Shown here piece after piece: positions 1 through 11,358 of a DNA stretch of 37,864 nucleotides (positions within the stretch are counted from its first letter, which is position 1; each line of letters begins with the position of its first letter). Under the pieces are notes generated by a model. The model was not told the DNA's origin, made no database searches, and saw only the letters and a program-made list of their open reading frames with translations. The stretch spans positions 1 to 37,864 of the forward strand of contig JANBPK010001271.1 of the NCBI GenBank assembly GCA_027579435.1. Direction: 5' to 3'. The position numbers were made by a program, and so were the translations under genes. Source of the DNA: Candolleomyces eurysporus (Eukaryota > Basidiomycota > Agaricomycetes > Agaricales > Psathyrellaceae).

Positions 1-727
1 CCCTTCCCCCTGTGTCCATAGTAATGCAAGTTGTCACATTGCTGAATCCGAGGTCACCTTGAGATGGAAGCCCAAATGATGGACCCTTCGCCTCAATCAC
101 GAAGGTAGGGGAAGAGTACCCAGGAAGCGGTGAGTCTTTTTCTTCATGCAGTAGTTTCGTATCATGCGCCCTCCTAAGTTTGCGACGGCCACCTGCGTTC
201 AAGCCCCAGTCTTCCATCACTGCCTCAAATATCTTGATCACGATATCGTCGAGATCAACGCCTTCTTCAAGTTCACGCCTGTTGGCAAAACCAGCCCAGA
301 GCCTCTTGTCCATGTTAAAAGCAGGAGACCTTTCCAAAAACTCCCTGATGCGCTCTTCTGTCGCAATCCCGGTTTGAATGCGCATATCCAGATCAAAAGG
401 TGTGAGGCATCTAGACACGGACAACTTCTCGAGGTCCTCGGCGATTCGTCTCCGTTGCCTTTTAAGCATGTCTTCAACCATCGCGGCAGCTTTAGCACTG
501 TCGTCAGATTCAGGCTTTGGAGCCTCGACAGACTCGTTGGGAGCGGAGTCCGACTTGTCTTTTTCGGCAGCGTCGCAACAAGTTTTGTCGAGCTTCTTGT
601 CACATGGAACGACGGTAGGTGTCGCCTCAGCATCAACGAGTGGCTGCTGCTTCTCCTTGAGCGCAGGGCGGACGACAGAGGGAGCAATGGCAGTCTTTTT
701 CTCTTTCGTCAAAAACGCGGACAGCAT
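1..727 (-). CDS. Unidentified fungal protein, C-terminus cut by the window edge
   Basis: The minus-strand frame is open from an ATG at 727 to the window edge, about 242 residues. I do not firmly recognise the family. A charged, low-complexity start (PALKEKQQPLVD onward) leads into a basic segment MLKRQRRRIAEDLEKLS and an ordered part with RIQTGIATEERIREFLER, then IVIKIFEAVMEDWGL and SSPTFVIEAKGPSFGLP. That layout is reminiscent of the N-terminal part of Agaricomycete FunK1-type kinases, but no kinase motif lies inside the window, so this is only a suggestion. A second ATG at 800 opens another frame (MTALTDNNGADQ) that would join this one if one base were removed from the A5 run at 711-715. 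The true start may therefore be 800, with a homopolymer overcall between. The frame call is firm and the function is not. Confidence 0.5.
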   Translation of the reverse strand, partial: MLSAFLTKEKKTAIAPSVVRPALKEKQQPLVDAEATPTVVPCDKKLDKTCCDAAEKDKSDSAPNESVEAPKPESDDSAKAAAMVEDMLKRQRRRIAEDLEKLSVSRCLTPFDLDMRIQTGIATEERIREFLERSPAFNMDKRLWAGFANRRELEEGVDLDDIVIKIFEAVMEDWGLNAGGRRKLRRAHDTKLLHEEKDSPLPGYSSPTFVIEAKGPSFGLPSQGDLGFSNVTTCITMDTGGR

Positions 728-800
728 CAGTGGCTCCAGGAGACGTTAGGACCGGTGGCTGATTCTGGTCGGCGCCATTGTTGTCGGTGAGGGCAGTCAT

Positions 801-1531
801 GGTGAGAAGAAAGGGCAGATTTCAGGGAAGTGTGGTGAAGTGGTTGGTGGTTAAGATGAGGTATGAGTGGTGCTCGAATGCCGTTGGATTAAATACTTGG
901 TCATGCCCCCGGAGGNTTTTAGTGTTGAACATCTCCCAATTTGGATGATAATGGAACGTGAACCGGTGATCGCGTTCCATTGTTGCCAGCTTTCGCGTCG
1001 CGTCTCTAGATTGGACCGGGATGCTTTGAGGTATGGTTTGGTGTATTGGCCCATCGGTTTGCCACTCATACCTCCTAGCAACATGAAAGCTCTGTAGATC
1101 CACTCGTTCCCAGAGCAATTGCGTCGTCGTCCCAAGTATGTAGGCCCTTCCATTGCGTTTTCATAGCCTGTTTATAGCAACTCGAGCATCTGCTGATACA
1201 GCTACTAACCAGCGAGGCTGAGGAGTGTACTCTCAATTCTGCATGCACACATGCTGACATTATTGAGAGTTTCAAGTCTACAGTTTCATGTCGATATCCA
1301 ACTAAAGACGATATACGGTACGCCAGCTACCCTTCGAAGCTGAATCGCACATTAAATGGATGTGTACGCCTCCTGACTGCCCACGATTCAGCATTGGGGT
1401 CAGGCCCAGGTGTAGCCACCTCTTGTGAGATGCAAAGGTTTAGGGGAGGGCGTGGTGATTGATTCAATTCTACCCACTTGCGCTGAGCGCGAGCTACAAT
1501 CCATTCCAGTGCCTGATAAGGAGCATTCAAG
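801..1531. other. Intergenic spacer upstream of the first gene
   Basis: This stretch separates two minus-strand genes, so it should hold the promoter of the left one and the 3' UTR of the NACHT gene. Overlapping short frames occur on both strands at 822-1153 and on the minus strand at 1327-1563. None has splice-supported continuity or a recognisable motif. One N sits at 916. I see no RNA gene or repeat. Confidence 0.5.
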
Positions 1532-3657
1532 TTATTTTGCGACCAACAACCGCCAAATGGCAAAATGACGCACGTCGAAAGTGTCTAAGGGTCCCACCCA
1601 AACGCCCTGGATGCAAAGGTTAGAATATTAGTTGGACTTGAGGCTCGAGGTTGAGTACACCTACCCCCTTGATGATATACTCAGTATCCGTTCCTGCTGG
1701 GCGAGGCTGCTTTAGGAGTTCAGGAAACTATAAAGGTGTTGTCAGTCAACATGAGTCAATCAAGACAGAAAGTAGAAAATACATTTGTCTGAATAGCAAT
1801 TGATGCACGTTGCAGATTGCGCTGTAGCGTTTCGTAGGTGTGTTTGGTGAATTCAATGGTCTGGCTCCCAGCCGTGGATATGACAATGGGCAGTCGCCGA
1901 TTCAGCCAGAATCTGACGCGGGCATCAGAGTATTCCACTGCCATGGCTAGATGTCGGGTGCTCTCAACGAGTATATATGAAAGAAGAGTCGAGCTAAATT
2001 GCACAGGAGGCGGGTTGATCAGGAAGGAGTGGGACAACGCAGAAGAGAGGAAAGCATGGAGCGGTGGTGTATCGAGATGGGGNGATTTGCAATCCTTGAA
2101 CCACTCAATCTCTATGGTCAGGTCGGAGGAGCTAGATGCAGCAAAGTAAGTCGAGTAGTGAGTGAAGAGAGGCGTATGACGGTAGTAATACGTAGCCCCA
2201 CGACCCTTTCTAAAGTCGGATAGAAAGTAGCGGTAGGACAAACGAAGGAGAAACCATGGTGGCACGNAAAAAACAACTCGATCGCCTATCGGTGGTGAGG
2301 AAGTCTCGAAGAGAAGCATGACACAGGGTCACTTCTCCTTCTCTGTCGAGCCCCGGAACATGGATGATTGCTTGCAGGTTCAATAGAACGCGAACGACTT
2401 CGAAGGTCTCGATCCCTAGAAGGTTCGCAATCTCAACAATGGGGAGTGGGCGAAGAAGGAGTGCAACGCTGGAAATGATGTCGCGGAAATGGGGAAGTTG
2501 CTGCGATCGGCTGAGTGCTTGTGTGTACAGGTCGTCGAGGCCATTCATCTTGAGGGTGAGTGGGAGGCGGTCCATAGGCGTCGAGGGGTCATTTTCGGTG
2601 GCCTCCTGGAAAATGAAATTGAAAATTGTTGCTGCAAGAATGAAGGACCCGCCGATGTGGCTAGTCAACTCGTCCATAACGGATTCCATTGGCCATTCCC
2701 CGTGCTTTCGAATGTATTCTTGGATGACACGGTCTTTCAACACCTTGTCCTGAAACGATGTCCGTAGGAACAATTGGATGTCTTTGTGAGCCGAATGTGT
2801 GTCGAGATCCCCTAAAAAAACGGCATCGGTCTCCAGGCGCGTCCGAATGTGTTCCTCCACTCGACTGGCAATGAAGAACCGAAGGGGGATGGTGGGGTGT
2901 TCCCTGAAGAGGTCGAGCAACTGGTCAATGAATTCCACCACCCCTTGCTTGTTGTCGCATTCGTCTAGACCGTCGATGACGATGATAAAGGGGCCTTTGG
3001 CAAGGATTTGCCTGAGGCCACGCCCTCTTCGTGACATAGCAGCTCGGAACGGTTCGTAGACCAAACGCTCCAGCTGTATAGTCAAGGACACGCCGTCTTC
3101 CAGCAGGCCTGGATTAGCATTTAAAGCGGCTTCGATGTGCGGCGCTGTGGTAGGCACTGCAGAAGACATTTGACTCGCCAACGTTGCTGCAAATCGCTTC
3201 ATAGTGCTCCTGTCGCCTCCGTTGCGAAAGAAGAAGTAGCTTGCAAGTAAGCGCCCGGATCTTTGAAACATGTGGGCCATTTCCAGAGAAATAGCCGATT
3301 TCCCGCACCCCGCAAAGCCGTAGAGCCAATAGACATGGTGATTGCTGGTGAAGACAACTACGCTGCTGTCTGCCCAAGAAGTGATATGTGCAATCACCCC
3401 TTCTCTGGTTCCGGGAAAACAGGCCGAGTCTGGGGGAGATGTCTTGAGATCCCGAATGTGCGAAGCATCAGCAATTGGGTTCAGTCGAAGAATCAGATCT
3501 GGGTACACTATATGAGCGACTGGACCCATGGATGATGGAAAAAATTTGGGCGCTTACCATTCCTCTCGTTCGAGTTGTTTTTTCCGGTAATGAAGGTGTT
3601 GAATTGGCGATTTATTCGGAAATGGTGCGCACGAGAAAAGAAGGACCATGATGGCAT
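1532..3657 (-). CDS. NACHT-domain NTPase (fungal NLR-like)
   Basis: A STAND-type ATPase of the family that serves in fungal non-self recognition and incompatibility; its partner here is unknown. I read four exons: 3657-3558, 3507-1783, 1727-1665 and 1606-1532, with introns of 50, 55 and 58 nt. Ignoring the N at 2267, they join into about 653 residues. The start MPSWSFFSRAHHFRINRQF resembles the usual N-terminus of Agaricomycete NACHT proteins. Next come CFPGTREGVIAHITSWA, Walker A GFAGCGKSAIS (about residues 97-107), Walker B FIIVIDGLDECD (about 207-218), and the typical tail CHASLRDFLTT, SYRYFLS and HTYETLQRNLQRA. No WD40, ankyrin or TPR repeats follow, so it is the short form. The N at 2267 lies beside a T6 run (coding strand) and shifts the frame; leaving it out gives SCFFVPPWFLL. 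The family call is firm; the last two small exons are inferred from splice sites. Confidence 0.85.
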
Positions 3658-3666
3658 GCCTGCCGG

Positions 3667-4101
3667 TCAGTAGTTATATAGCTGAAGTAAATTAGATGAA
3701 GTAGGCGATGGGAGGGGAAGATGACAGTGGGGAGAAAGCCGGGGGAAGCGCTTGCCTGCTTCGCACACACGAGGACGGCCCCGTGAGACAACAAACGCAT
3801 GAGCCATAGTAAAAACAAAGCACCGCCCTTCAGCGTCAATCACCAGAGCACTGCCAAAGGAGGCTGTCTCTTTTGAGTATAGCCTTGTGGCAAATCGAGC
3901 AGTGAACACCAACGTATTCCACTTCCCCCGTGGGCCGTGGTACAGGATCAAGCTTTTTTGAATGATTTCATCCTGTGACTTCATATTCCTAAGTCCAAAC
4001 ACACAGAGCATCAAAGAGACGAGGAGAATCGCGCAGCAGAGTGCAGCATTGAACGTGTCTAGATCGTGCCGGGTGTTCAGACGCGTGAGCCAAGCGCCCA
4101 T
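3667..4101 (-). CDS. Possible small membrane protein, unconfirmed
   Basis: This is a 144-codon ATG-started frame in the divergent spacer between the NACHT gene and the gene at 4376. Its N-terminus carries one convincing hydrophobic segment (AALCCAILLVSLMLCVFGL, about residues 19-38). A soluble part with LYHGPRGKWNTLVFTARFA follows. The end (SPTSSNLLQLYNY) overlaps the presumed NACHT leader and looks like intron or UTR, so a splice near 3770 is likely if the gene is real. There is no competing long frame on the other strand, which is the main argument for it. I recognise no family. It could also be a chance frame or a decayed gene. Confidence 0.3.
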   Translation of the reverse strand: MGAWLTRLNTRHDLDTFNAALCCAILLVSLMLCVFGLRNMKSQDEIIQKSLILYHGPRGKWNTLVFTARFATRLYSKETASFGSALVIDAEGRCFVFTMAHAFVVSRGRPRVCEAGKRFPRLSPHCHLPLPSPTSSNLLQLYNY

Positions 4102-4182
4102 GGCTTAGTCAGCGGAATCACGGGAAGGCCGATTGGGAACGCAGCCGGAGTGCTGTATAGTATTAACTCTGAGTTCGTTCAT

Positions 4183-4265
4183 GTCAGGTCTTTCACCTTC
4201 TTGTCCCTTTACTCGTCCCATTATCTCTCTCTTATTCATTTCATGTTTTCTGTGTCTCATTCCTC
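4183..4265 (+). promoter_or_regulatory. Pyrimidine-rich leader of the gene at 4376
   Basis: The plus strand is strongly enriched in C and T here (for example catttctctctcttattcat-like tracts around 4220-4245), some 110-190 nt before the chosen ATG at 4376. Such tracts commonly surround transcription starts in basidiomycetes. That use is inferred; no TATA element is evident. Confidence 0.3.
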
Positions 4266-4375
4266 GTTTAACCTCCTCGCAAGCCCAGAAGACGGACATT
4301 TGTAGACAACAAACAGCCTTGTGCCTTCGAGAATCGCCGTTTGCCAGGGGACTAGGGTCGATCCGAAATTTCAAA

Positions 4376-5349
4376 ATGCTCTCTGGGTGGAGTCGGAATG
4401 CCACTTGGTTCTTAGACAGTCACTTAAGAGCTGCTGGCCTGTACATCCCGAGGGATGAGGAAGGAGAATTAGTGAGTTATTGAGTCCTGGACACTCGTTC
4501 TACCTACTGAAAATCCTTTCGTAGGCCGTGAACTTGGACGTTCTGCGAGAACTCCTACCGATCCCCGATAGCACACTAAAAACCATTTCTACTGTGTGCG
4601 GAGATGCCATTGCACCTGTCTGCAGGAGGGTCCAAGGCACCCTGACGAATGACCTCGAAACGATAACACACTTGCTTCTGGAATTGGAAACACTTGCACC
4701 GTGCGACTCTGAAGAGGAGCCTTTCCGTTGTGAAACCGAGGTAAGCCCTGAAGCCCTGATGCCTTGAGGCTTCTGAGAGATTGATAAACGAGGGTGCTGA
4801 CCTTCGCCCAAAATTTTACCCCAGGCTTGTGGTGCCAGCATCGACCTCGTTGGCGAGCAGCAGAGACAGTCGACCGTGATGGTTCGAAATCAAGGCAAGT
4901 CCTCGTCCAAGGAACGTTTGGAGAGGGTAAGGCGGCGTCCCTCGTCTTCAGTGAGTTGAGAGCGTTGTTGAGATAGACTTCAGTCGCTGAAGCGTATTGG
5001 ATAGGCTGAGATCCCCATCATCATCCCCAGCCAGCATCCCTCGGTACCTTCAATAATGATCACACCGTGCGGATCGCAGAGCCATGAGCGAACGTGCCGT
5101 GTGCCATATCAAGACAGCGCTTTTGGGAACCTACTCACTGTGCCTTCTCATCCTTCGTTCAACGAGATCCACCCACCGATGGCACTGAGTCGTCCAAGTC
5201 CGCTACCTACATTGGAGAATTGGAGATGGAAGGACGGTCATTGGGAAGGAGTAGTGCCTTGCTTGAAGGAACAGAGCACACGGTGCCTGTTCTCGAGGAT
5301 GAACTCGACGAAGAGAAGGTCACATCGACCTGCTGCTGTTGATCATTAG
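4376..5349 (+). CDS. Unidentified fungal protein with Trp-rich C-terminal motif
   Basis: I read four exons at 4376-4471, 4525-4740, 4825-4926 and 5005-5349, with introns of 53, 84 and 78 nt. All phases close, giving 252 residues. The start MLSGWSRNATWFLDSHLRA is preceded in frame by open but UTR-like sequence. The middle holds LDVLRELLPIPDSTLKTI and DAIAPVCRRVQGTLTNDLET, probably helical. The C-terminus has SPLPTLENWRWKDGHWEG followed by LKEQSTRCLFSRM and a basic end. This pattern resembles lineage-specific Agaricomycete proteins of unknown function; I cannot name a family. A second frame over the last exon (5094-5342) is also open and ends DELDEEKVTSTCCC. I prefer the first because the splice phases run straight into it. 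The gene is divergent from the NACHT gene. Confidence 0.6.
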
Positions 5350-5723
5350 ATTTCTCGGGTTAAGATGATACCCACTTAAAAGAGTCGCGTTGAGCGCTCA
5401 TCCCTTTGCATCCCGTTCATTCTGTCACTCAACCTTATCATGTTCTGTCATTCATTGCATCTTTCACCAGTCACTAGCCACCATCTGTAGCATCTCTAGC
5501 CCAATCACGATGATTTGTCCAAATTGACTAGTGCTATAATTACACAGCCCCCGTGCTGCAACGTCACTATGAACGCGGGAACAATTATTAGTGTTCCTCA
5601 GGTCGAACTGCCGCTGCCAAACAGCACTGCGTGTCCCAACCATTGCGGGCGCCAACCTTGCCCATTTCTTAACCCACTCGCTCCTTACCTTTTCCCTGGC
5701 ACTTCTTGAACGTCTTCAACACG
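5350..5723. other. Intergenic spacer with CT-rich promoter-like tract
   Basis: This holds the 3' UTR of the gene ending at 5349 and the leader of the gene starting at 5724. Pyrimidine-rich sequence at about 5395-5470 suggests a transcription start region. A short frame at 5515-5709 (AIITQPPCCNVTMNAG) is open, but it stops before the next start and shows no family. Confidence 0.4.
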
Positions 5724-8700
5724 ATGTTCAAGGCTCTGGTGTATGCTTATGTCCTAGGGGGCCTGACCTTTGTGCCCCTGCTAGTGGCACTGGCTATATT
5801 CATCACCGTTTACACCTCTGTACCCGTTGGCGACTCCGACATGGCGAAGAAGGAGAGAAAGCGACGACAGCAGGAGTCGTTTGCAGAGGAAGACGAGGAT
5901 GCACAGGAGGACAAGGCCACGACCACGGAGCCCCTGGAAACGAACGATCTACCAACGACCCGCAAAGCCTGGCTTACGATGAGGCGCACATTTGAAGAGA
6001 CGGAGGACAACACGAGCTATGTAACACTCGTTCGCTCGTTTCTGGATGCAAGGTCCAAAGACCCGAAACGATCCCGGCCAAAGGATATGTGGTTTGTGGT
6101 GCTGAAGCGGAATGTCCTGTACCTCTACGAGGACGAGGGAATGACTGAGTGTGGCGCTGTCATAGAGCTCAGCAGACACGACGTCATCGTTTATCCTGAA
6201 GGTCTACCCGATGCAGAACTCTTTACACGACGCAATGGCATTTGCTTGCGACAGAAGCCTTCAGCCTCGCCCAATTTGGCCAGTTTAACGCGGGAGATGA
6301 AGCACCCAGAGGACGTGGATCTCAAGCTCGAAAAGAGCAACAGCACTGGATCGAAGAGGGAGAAGGAGCGGGATATTTTGGTTGAGGAAGAGAACAGGAA
6401 GGACGCGGCCAGGGACGAAGCCTTTGACCCCACTACACCATGGTTCATCTTCGTTCGTTCGCCCCACGAAATGGAGGATTGGTACTTTGCCCTCCTCCAT
6501 GCAGCAACCAACACTCCCCAAACACGGACCCTACATCCTCTCGCAGCCGTTTTCGACCCCAACGACATGAACCACCTCGTGTCGACCTTAGATGACCAGC
6601 CTGATGTCATCCCGATGCGCTGGCTCAACGCTCTCCTTGGACGAATCTTCTTTAGCCATTACCGAACCCACAATTTGGAGGCCTACATCATTGGTCGGCT
6701 GATGAAGAAGATTGAAAAGGTCAAGCGGCCGCAGTTCCTCACCAGCATCGCAGTCACCGAGGTCTCTGTTGGCAATCGCCCACCTATGCTCAGCAAGCCT
6801 ATGCTGAAAGAGCTTACCAAGGAAGGCGACGCGTCGCTAGAAGTTCATTTCCAATACAAAGGCGAAATACGTATCACGGTCGAAGCCACCGCAGTGATTA
6901 ATCTCGGTGCGCGGTTCAAGTCATACACAGTGAAGCTGGTCCTCGCCGTGGTGTTGAAGGAATTGGAAGGTAACCTTCTGGTCAAGGTCAAACGCCCGCC
7001 TAGTAATCGTATCTGGTATGCGTTCACGCAAATGCCGCGGATGGTTTTGGAGGTGGAGCCTATCGTCAGTGACAGGCAGATTACTTGGGGGATGATCTTA
7101 AGCACAATCGAATCCAAGATTAAGGAAGTGGTAAGTTGGATCTCTGTTTTTACTTCAAGGACGGCTAGACTCATTGCTCCCCTTTGTAGATCCAAGAGTC
7201 GGTGGTTATGCCAAACATGGACGACATTGCGTACTTCGACAGCATACCCTACCAGTTCCGTGGTGGCATCTGGTCAGACGCGTCGCGACACACCCATCCC
7301 ATGCCTTCCCAACCTATCCCTCCTGAAATGGCAGACGACACGCTTTCCGCAGCTTCTGCACCTGCACCTGCAACCACTACGGACCTGGGGGCTGAACCGC
7401 CTTTCATCCAAGCGTCGCGCACTGAAGATCCACTCCCCGTCAAGGCTTCTCCCTCTCAGGAAACTTCCAACTTCAGAGTTGTCGTGGATGATCCTACTGA
7501 CTCGGACCAGAACAATGCACGTCGAAAAACGTGGTTTTCCTCCGTACGGAGCGATAGTGGCAATGGAGCCGCCACGCAGTCACTTCCCGATCTAGTCGAA
7601 CCCACAGATGACGAAACCGAGACTGGTCGAGGGAGAACAGGTGACTTTGACAACGTCTCCAATCGCCAACGATCCCGTTCAAGGCCTAGGAGCTCACGCT
7701 CCACTCGGTCGAATAAGTCGTCAAGCGGTGACCAGGACATTGCCTCCATCGTTACACAATCCTTGCGGCGTTCACTCTCTCGTCATTCCATTCGCGAGAA
7801 GGATGATTCTCAATCGGGTGCAGGTGATTCTGTCTCGGACACGCGACAGGGACAGAACAGATCGAATCCCACAACGCCACAGCGAAAGGCATCTGGTTCC
7901 TCACAACAGAAACGGTCGCCAAGTCCACCCTCATTCTTTTCCACCCTGAAGTCGAGAGCTGGAGATAAGCAGGCTCTTAGTAATACTGCTAAAGAGGCCA
8001 TGCGAAAATGGGGCGTCAACTGGGGAGCGAAAAGGGAGAGTACAGGTGGTTCTGGGAGCGAGGATAATGACGGAGCTTCCTCCTCTCGTTTAACTGTTGG
8101 TGGCAACTCATCACAGGGCCACAAACCCCGAGCCAGCTATGCTGAAGTGCGCGCTGCTGTGGCCGAGCGCAAGAAACAGACTGAATCATCAACAAGTCGC
8201 CCGACCTCGCCTTTGCCTCCCTCTGATCCTTCCCCAACTTCCCACCCCGCAAGTAGCTCTACCGGAAGCGAAGCTCCCATCAATTCCTCCATCGTTGCTG
8301 CTGCTGCGCGTTTGGCGAATCCTCGCCTTTCACCCAAGAAATCGACCCCTTCTATGAGCCGGGTTAATACCGACATCGATGCTGAGCCTGATACTGGTCC
8401 GGAAACTTTGATCCACGTCCAGCCCAAGGCCAAGGTCATGTCCATCCCCGGGATTCACGCCAGTCACCGCGGAGAAGTACAGGCTATGGGATATGTTGCA
8501 CCTCAGCCAGCCCCCGCTCCCCCTGCGACTTTAGAATCCAGGCTCAAGAATCCTGCTATTCAGACGGTGTACCGATTCTGGCGGAAAGGAAGCATATCAA
8601 ACACTTCGTCAGATCAAGTTGGTGAATCAACCCCCACTCAGACAGATAATCAGGCTGCACCTCAACCATCATCGTCCTCATCACCGCCTTCGCAAAGTTC

Positions 8701-9214
8701 TAGTCTCGACCAGCACAAGGAGAATACCGTGAACGCAGCTTCGAATTCCCAGTTAGAACCACAGTCGATTGGTGGGCGACCCACTCCACCGCCACTTCCG
8801 CCTCGTACGACACTAGTTTCTGGGAGAAGTGCCTCTACTTCTTCAAGCACTGGACGGGGTACACCTCAACCGGTTGATTCCACTCCGACTCCGCCCCTGT
8901 CACCTGCCTCTGCTGCACTGAAGGATATTGTCTCCAAAGATGAGAATACACGCAATCAACTCTTGTCTCAGGAACAGCCGAATTTGCAGCAACAGCATGC
9001 GGCGGGGTCTGTTAATGAAGAAGAGGATAATGCCTCGGAGAAACCTGGACGGCCTCCAGCGGCCGGCGCCCTCAATGCTGCCACCACCTCGCAAAGTAGT
9101 CTGCAGACCAGTGGTAATGGGCCCGTGGGTGAGAGCAATCTATCATCTAACGTCACTCGGACACCTCCTCCACTCCCACCCCGCCGTCATAGCGTCCAGG
9201 CAGCCGCTAGCTGA
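5724..9214 (+). CDS. NVJ2: PH and SMP domain lipid-transfer protein, Nvj2/TEX2-like
   Basis: The protein is the fungal counterpart of yeast Nvj2 and animal TEX2, ER-anchored tethers that move lipids at membrane contact sites. There are two exons, 5724-7130 and 7190-9214, with a 59-nt intron (gtaagt to tgtag), giving 1143 residues. An N-terminal anchor (about 5-33, [20 protein letters not shown]) is followed by an acidic linker. A PH domain (about 118-260) starts at [18 protein letters not shown] and ends at [13 protein letters not shown]. The SMP domain (about 290-490) carries [17 protein letters not shown] and [15 protein letters not shown]. The rest, over 600 residues, is disordered Ser/Pro-rich sequence with two class-II SH3-ligand-like runs, [10 protein letters not shown] and [10 protein letters not shown], the second at the very end. 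Start choice: the first ATG of the frame directly precedes the anchor. Confidence 0.9.
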
Positions 9215-11358
9215 GCTCTAGAATATATTTAGCCATTACGGACGTATGCCATTTTCCCCTGGTTTTAATGTTCAATTCGTCTTTCGTTCCTTGCATTTGG
9301 ATCATCGCATTCTTTCATGCTGTACATCTTTACAAACCCCTCACCCCTCGCATTGACATGACATATACACCATGTGTACTTATACTATACTAAAGCCCTT
9401 CATTCATTAAGTATCGTTTTGGATAATTCTACGGGAGTAGCCCCGTCCACCCACCTGNTNCACCTCTGTCCATTTGACTCAAATGACATCGGTAAGGCCT
9501 CGAGGCAGACCGCTGTGCCATGCATACGGAAGTCCGGGACATTTAGCACAGGTGTACGTAGAGAAGGCGTAGTGAATCAGGAAAATAAACTTCGCTATCT
9601 CCTCTTTATGTACGTCTGTGTCCGAGCGCACCTGACATTTGCTTTTAACTGGATTGAGCAAGAAAAATCTGGGGTTTTCACCCGTTTTCGTTCGTCNNAG
9701 CACNCGAGAAGGACATACAAGGAATTATCGTCGTGTCCAAGGAATTTGTGAAACCCGAGACAAGACCGGTCGAGGAGGCGCTTACTTAGTGATTGCGTGT
9801 ACGTCTTTTCAAGTTGCCNNNTCATGGACCTCCGTATACATAAAACGTGCATTGCGGAGATCTATCTCCCCTGATCATTCGTGTCCCCAGTTAGAGTTTA
9901 TGGTTGTCATGGTGCTGGGGGCCCAAGGACGGAAAAACACTGTTCGATGCGGATTCCAGGTGTTCGAATTCCACTTATCCCAATCGGCCCCTCCCTGTTT
10001 GACGCTGGATGTATATCATAAGGGGCTTATCAGTATCATTAAGCCGTAAAATGACTAGCGTTAAAAATCTGGGATTAGGATGAGGCCAAACACCTCGGGA
10101 ACGGTCGAAACGGGGAGCTGACAGTGAGCGTAGCGATTGAATGGTGTGACTATATACCTACACACACCCTGCTTGGTATCAGCATCAGCATCATGCACAG
10201 TATCCCGTAAAAGTTACAAGTCAGACTCAACGCCACCAACAATGGTCCTCGATAGAAAGGAGCTTCGAGAAATCCTGATCCTGATAGGGCCATGACACCA
10301 AACAGACGGTGGAGACACGAATAGGCTGATGATTATGCCATACTTACACGCAGCACTCGCCGCTGCATGCCTGGGACCGTTTGACCGGTTAACGGGGAAG
10401 GGCGTGAATTCATCGGAAATTTTCCCTCTGTTCCTGTATTCTCGCGTGGATGAATGTTAGTGGAGGCGTCAAGTTTCCCAAGTTTCGCCCGGTCTTCTTC
10501 CCTTGGTGCGTGGTGTCGTGAGTAAAGATGGGGGCTTTAAGCAGGTCTCCCTGTGACGCGGGCTCCATTTCGGTGCCAACTGACTGGATGATATACGAGA
10601 GACGAGGGAAACGTTATCCTGGATTTCGGCAGAATGAATAAATGAGGGCAGGTTGTCAATTAATGGAGCAATCGGGAAGTAAAACTTGCAGAGTAATTAT
10701 ATATCTGTAAGTGCGGCGCCGAATATTGAGAAGGATAACATAAGACGTTGTGACCGCTGACCTAGGACGCTCCGTCTGCCTCGAGTTGACAAGACAGTCT
10801 GCGGGGCCAAAACGGAGGAGGTCGAGAAGGCTGAAAATCACTATCAGTCTGGTTTTCTGTCTTCTCCTGTCTCCGTGTTTGATTTCAGGACGACTTCTCT
10901 TCTTTGTCGGTTTTGACTTTCCCCCGTCTCCATCTCATCCAACGATACAAGGCCTTCCAACGTGGTCGACAGGGAAGAAGGGTGCAATTCCTACGCTCGA
11001 GTCGCCCAGTCACATATGCTTTGAAGCTAGTGCCTTCTCGGACTACTCAGCACCACCCAAGCTGTCTCATCTTCAATTGACGAACACCTTCCCCTGGCGT
11101 AGATCGCCGCGACGAACAGTCAATAGCTTGATCACTAGGCCCCAGGTATGGAGCAAGTACAGCATTGTCCCATATATGAATAGACGCTGAGGCCATGATG
11201 TAGGTCCGTCATCACTCAGGGCATCAGCAACCCTCAACATCCAGTGGCAGGCGTCACGGCAGCGCACGAGTTCAGAAACGAGTGACCAGCTGTTGCGATC
11301 TCCCCTGCATTTCGACTCGACCCTTCGCGCCAGCGCATTAGCAGCACTTTCGACGACG
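9215..11358. other. Long spacer with clustered Ns, no recognised gene
   Basis: Eight ambiguous bases cluster at 9458, 9460, 9697-9698, 9704 and 9819-9821, the densest patch in the window. That suggests poor coverage or a collapsed repeat. Short frames occur at 9374-10049 on both strands and at 10750-11190 on the plus strand. None has splice support or a motif. The stretch 10860-10940 is pyrimidine-rich and may be the leader of the gene at 11359. No tRNA cloverleaf could be built, including around the B-box-like string near 9960. Confidence 0.5.

Noticed and set aside
1327..1563. 78-codon minus-strand frame at the 3' end of the NACHT gene
   Set aside because: It overlaps the last NACHT exon in another frame and lacks any motif. 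The spliced NACHT end at 1532 fits better.
9945..9985. tRNA B-box-like string (gttcgaattcc)
   Set aside because: No T-arm stem forms around it, and no A box or acceptor stem can be placed upstream.
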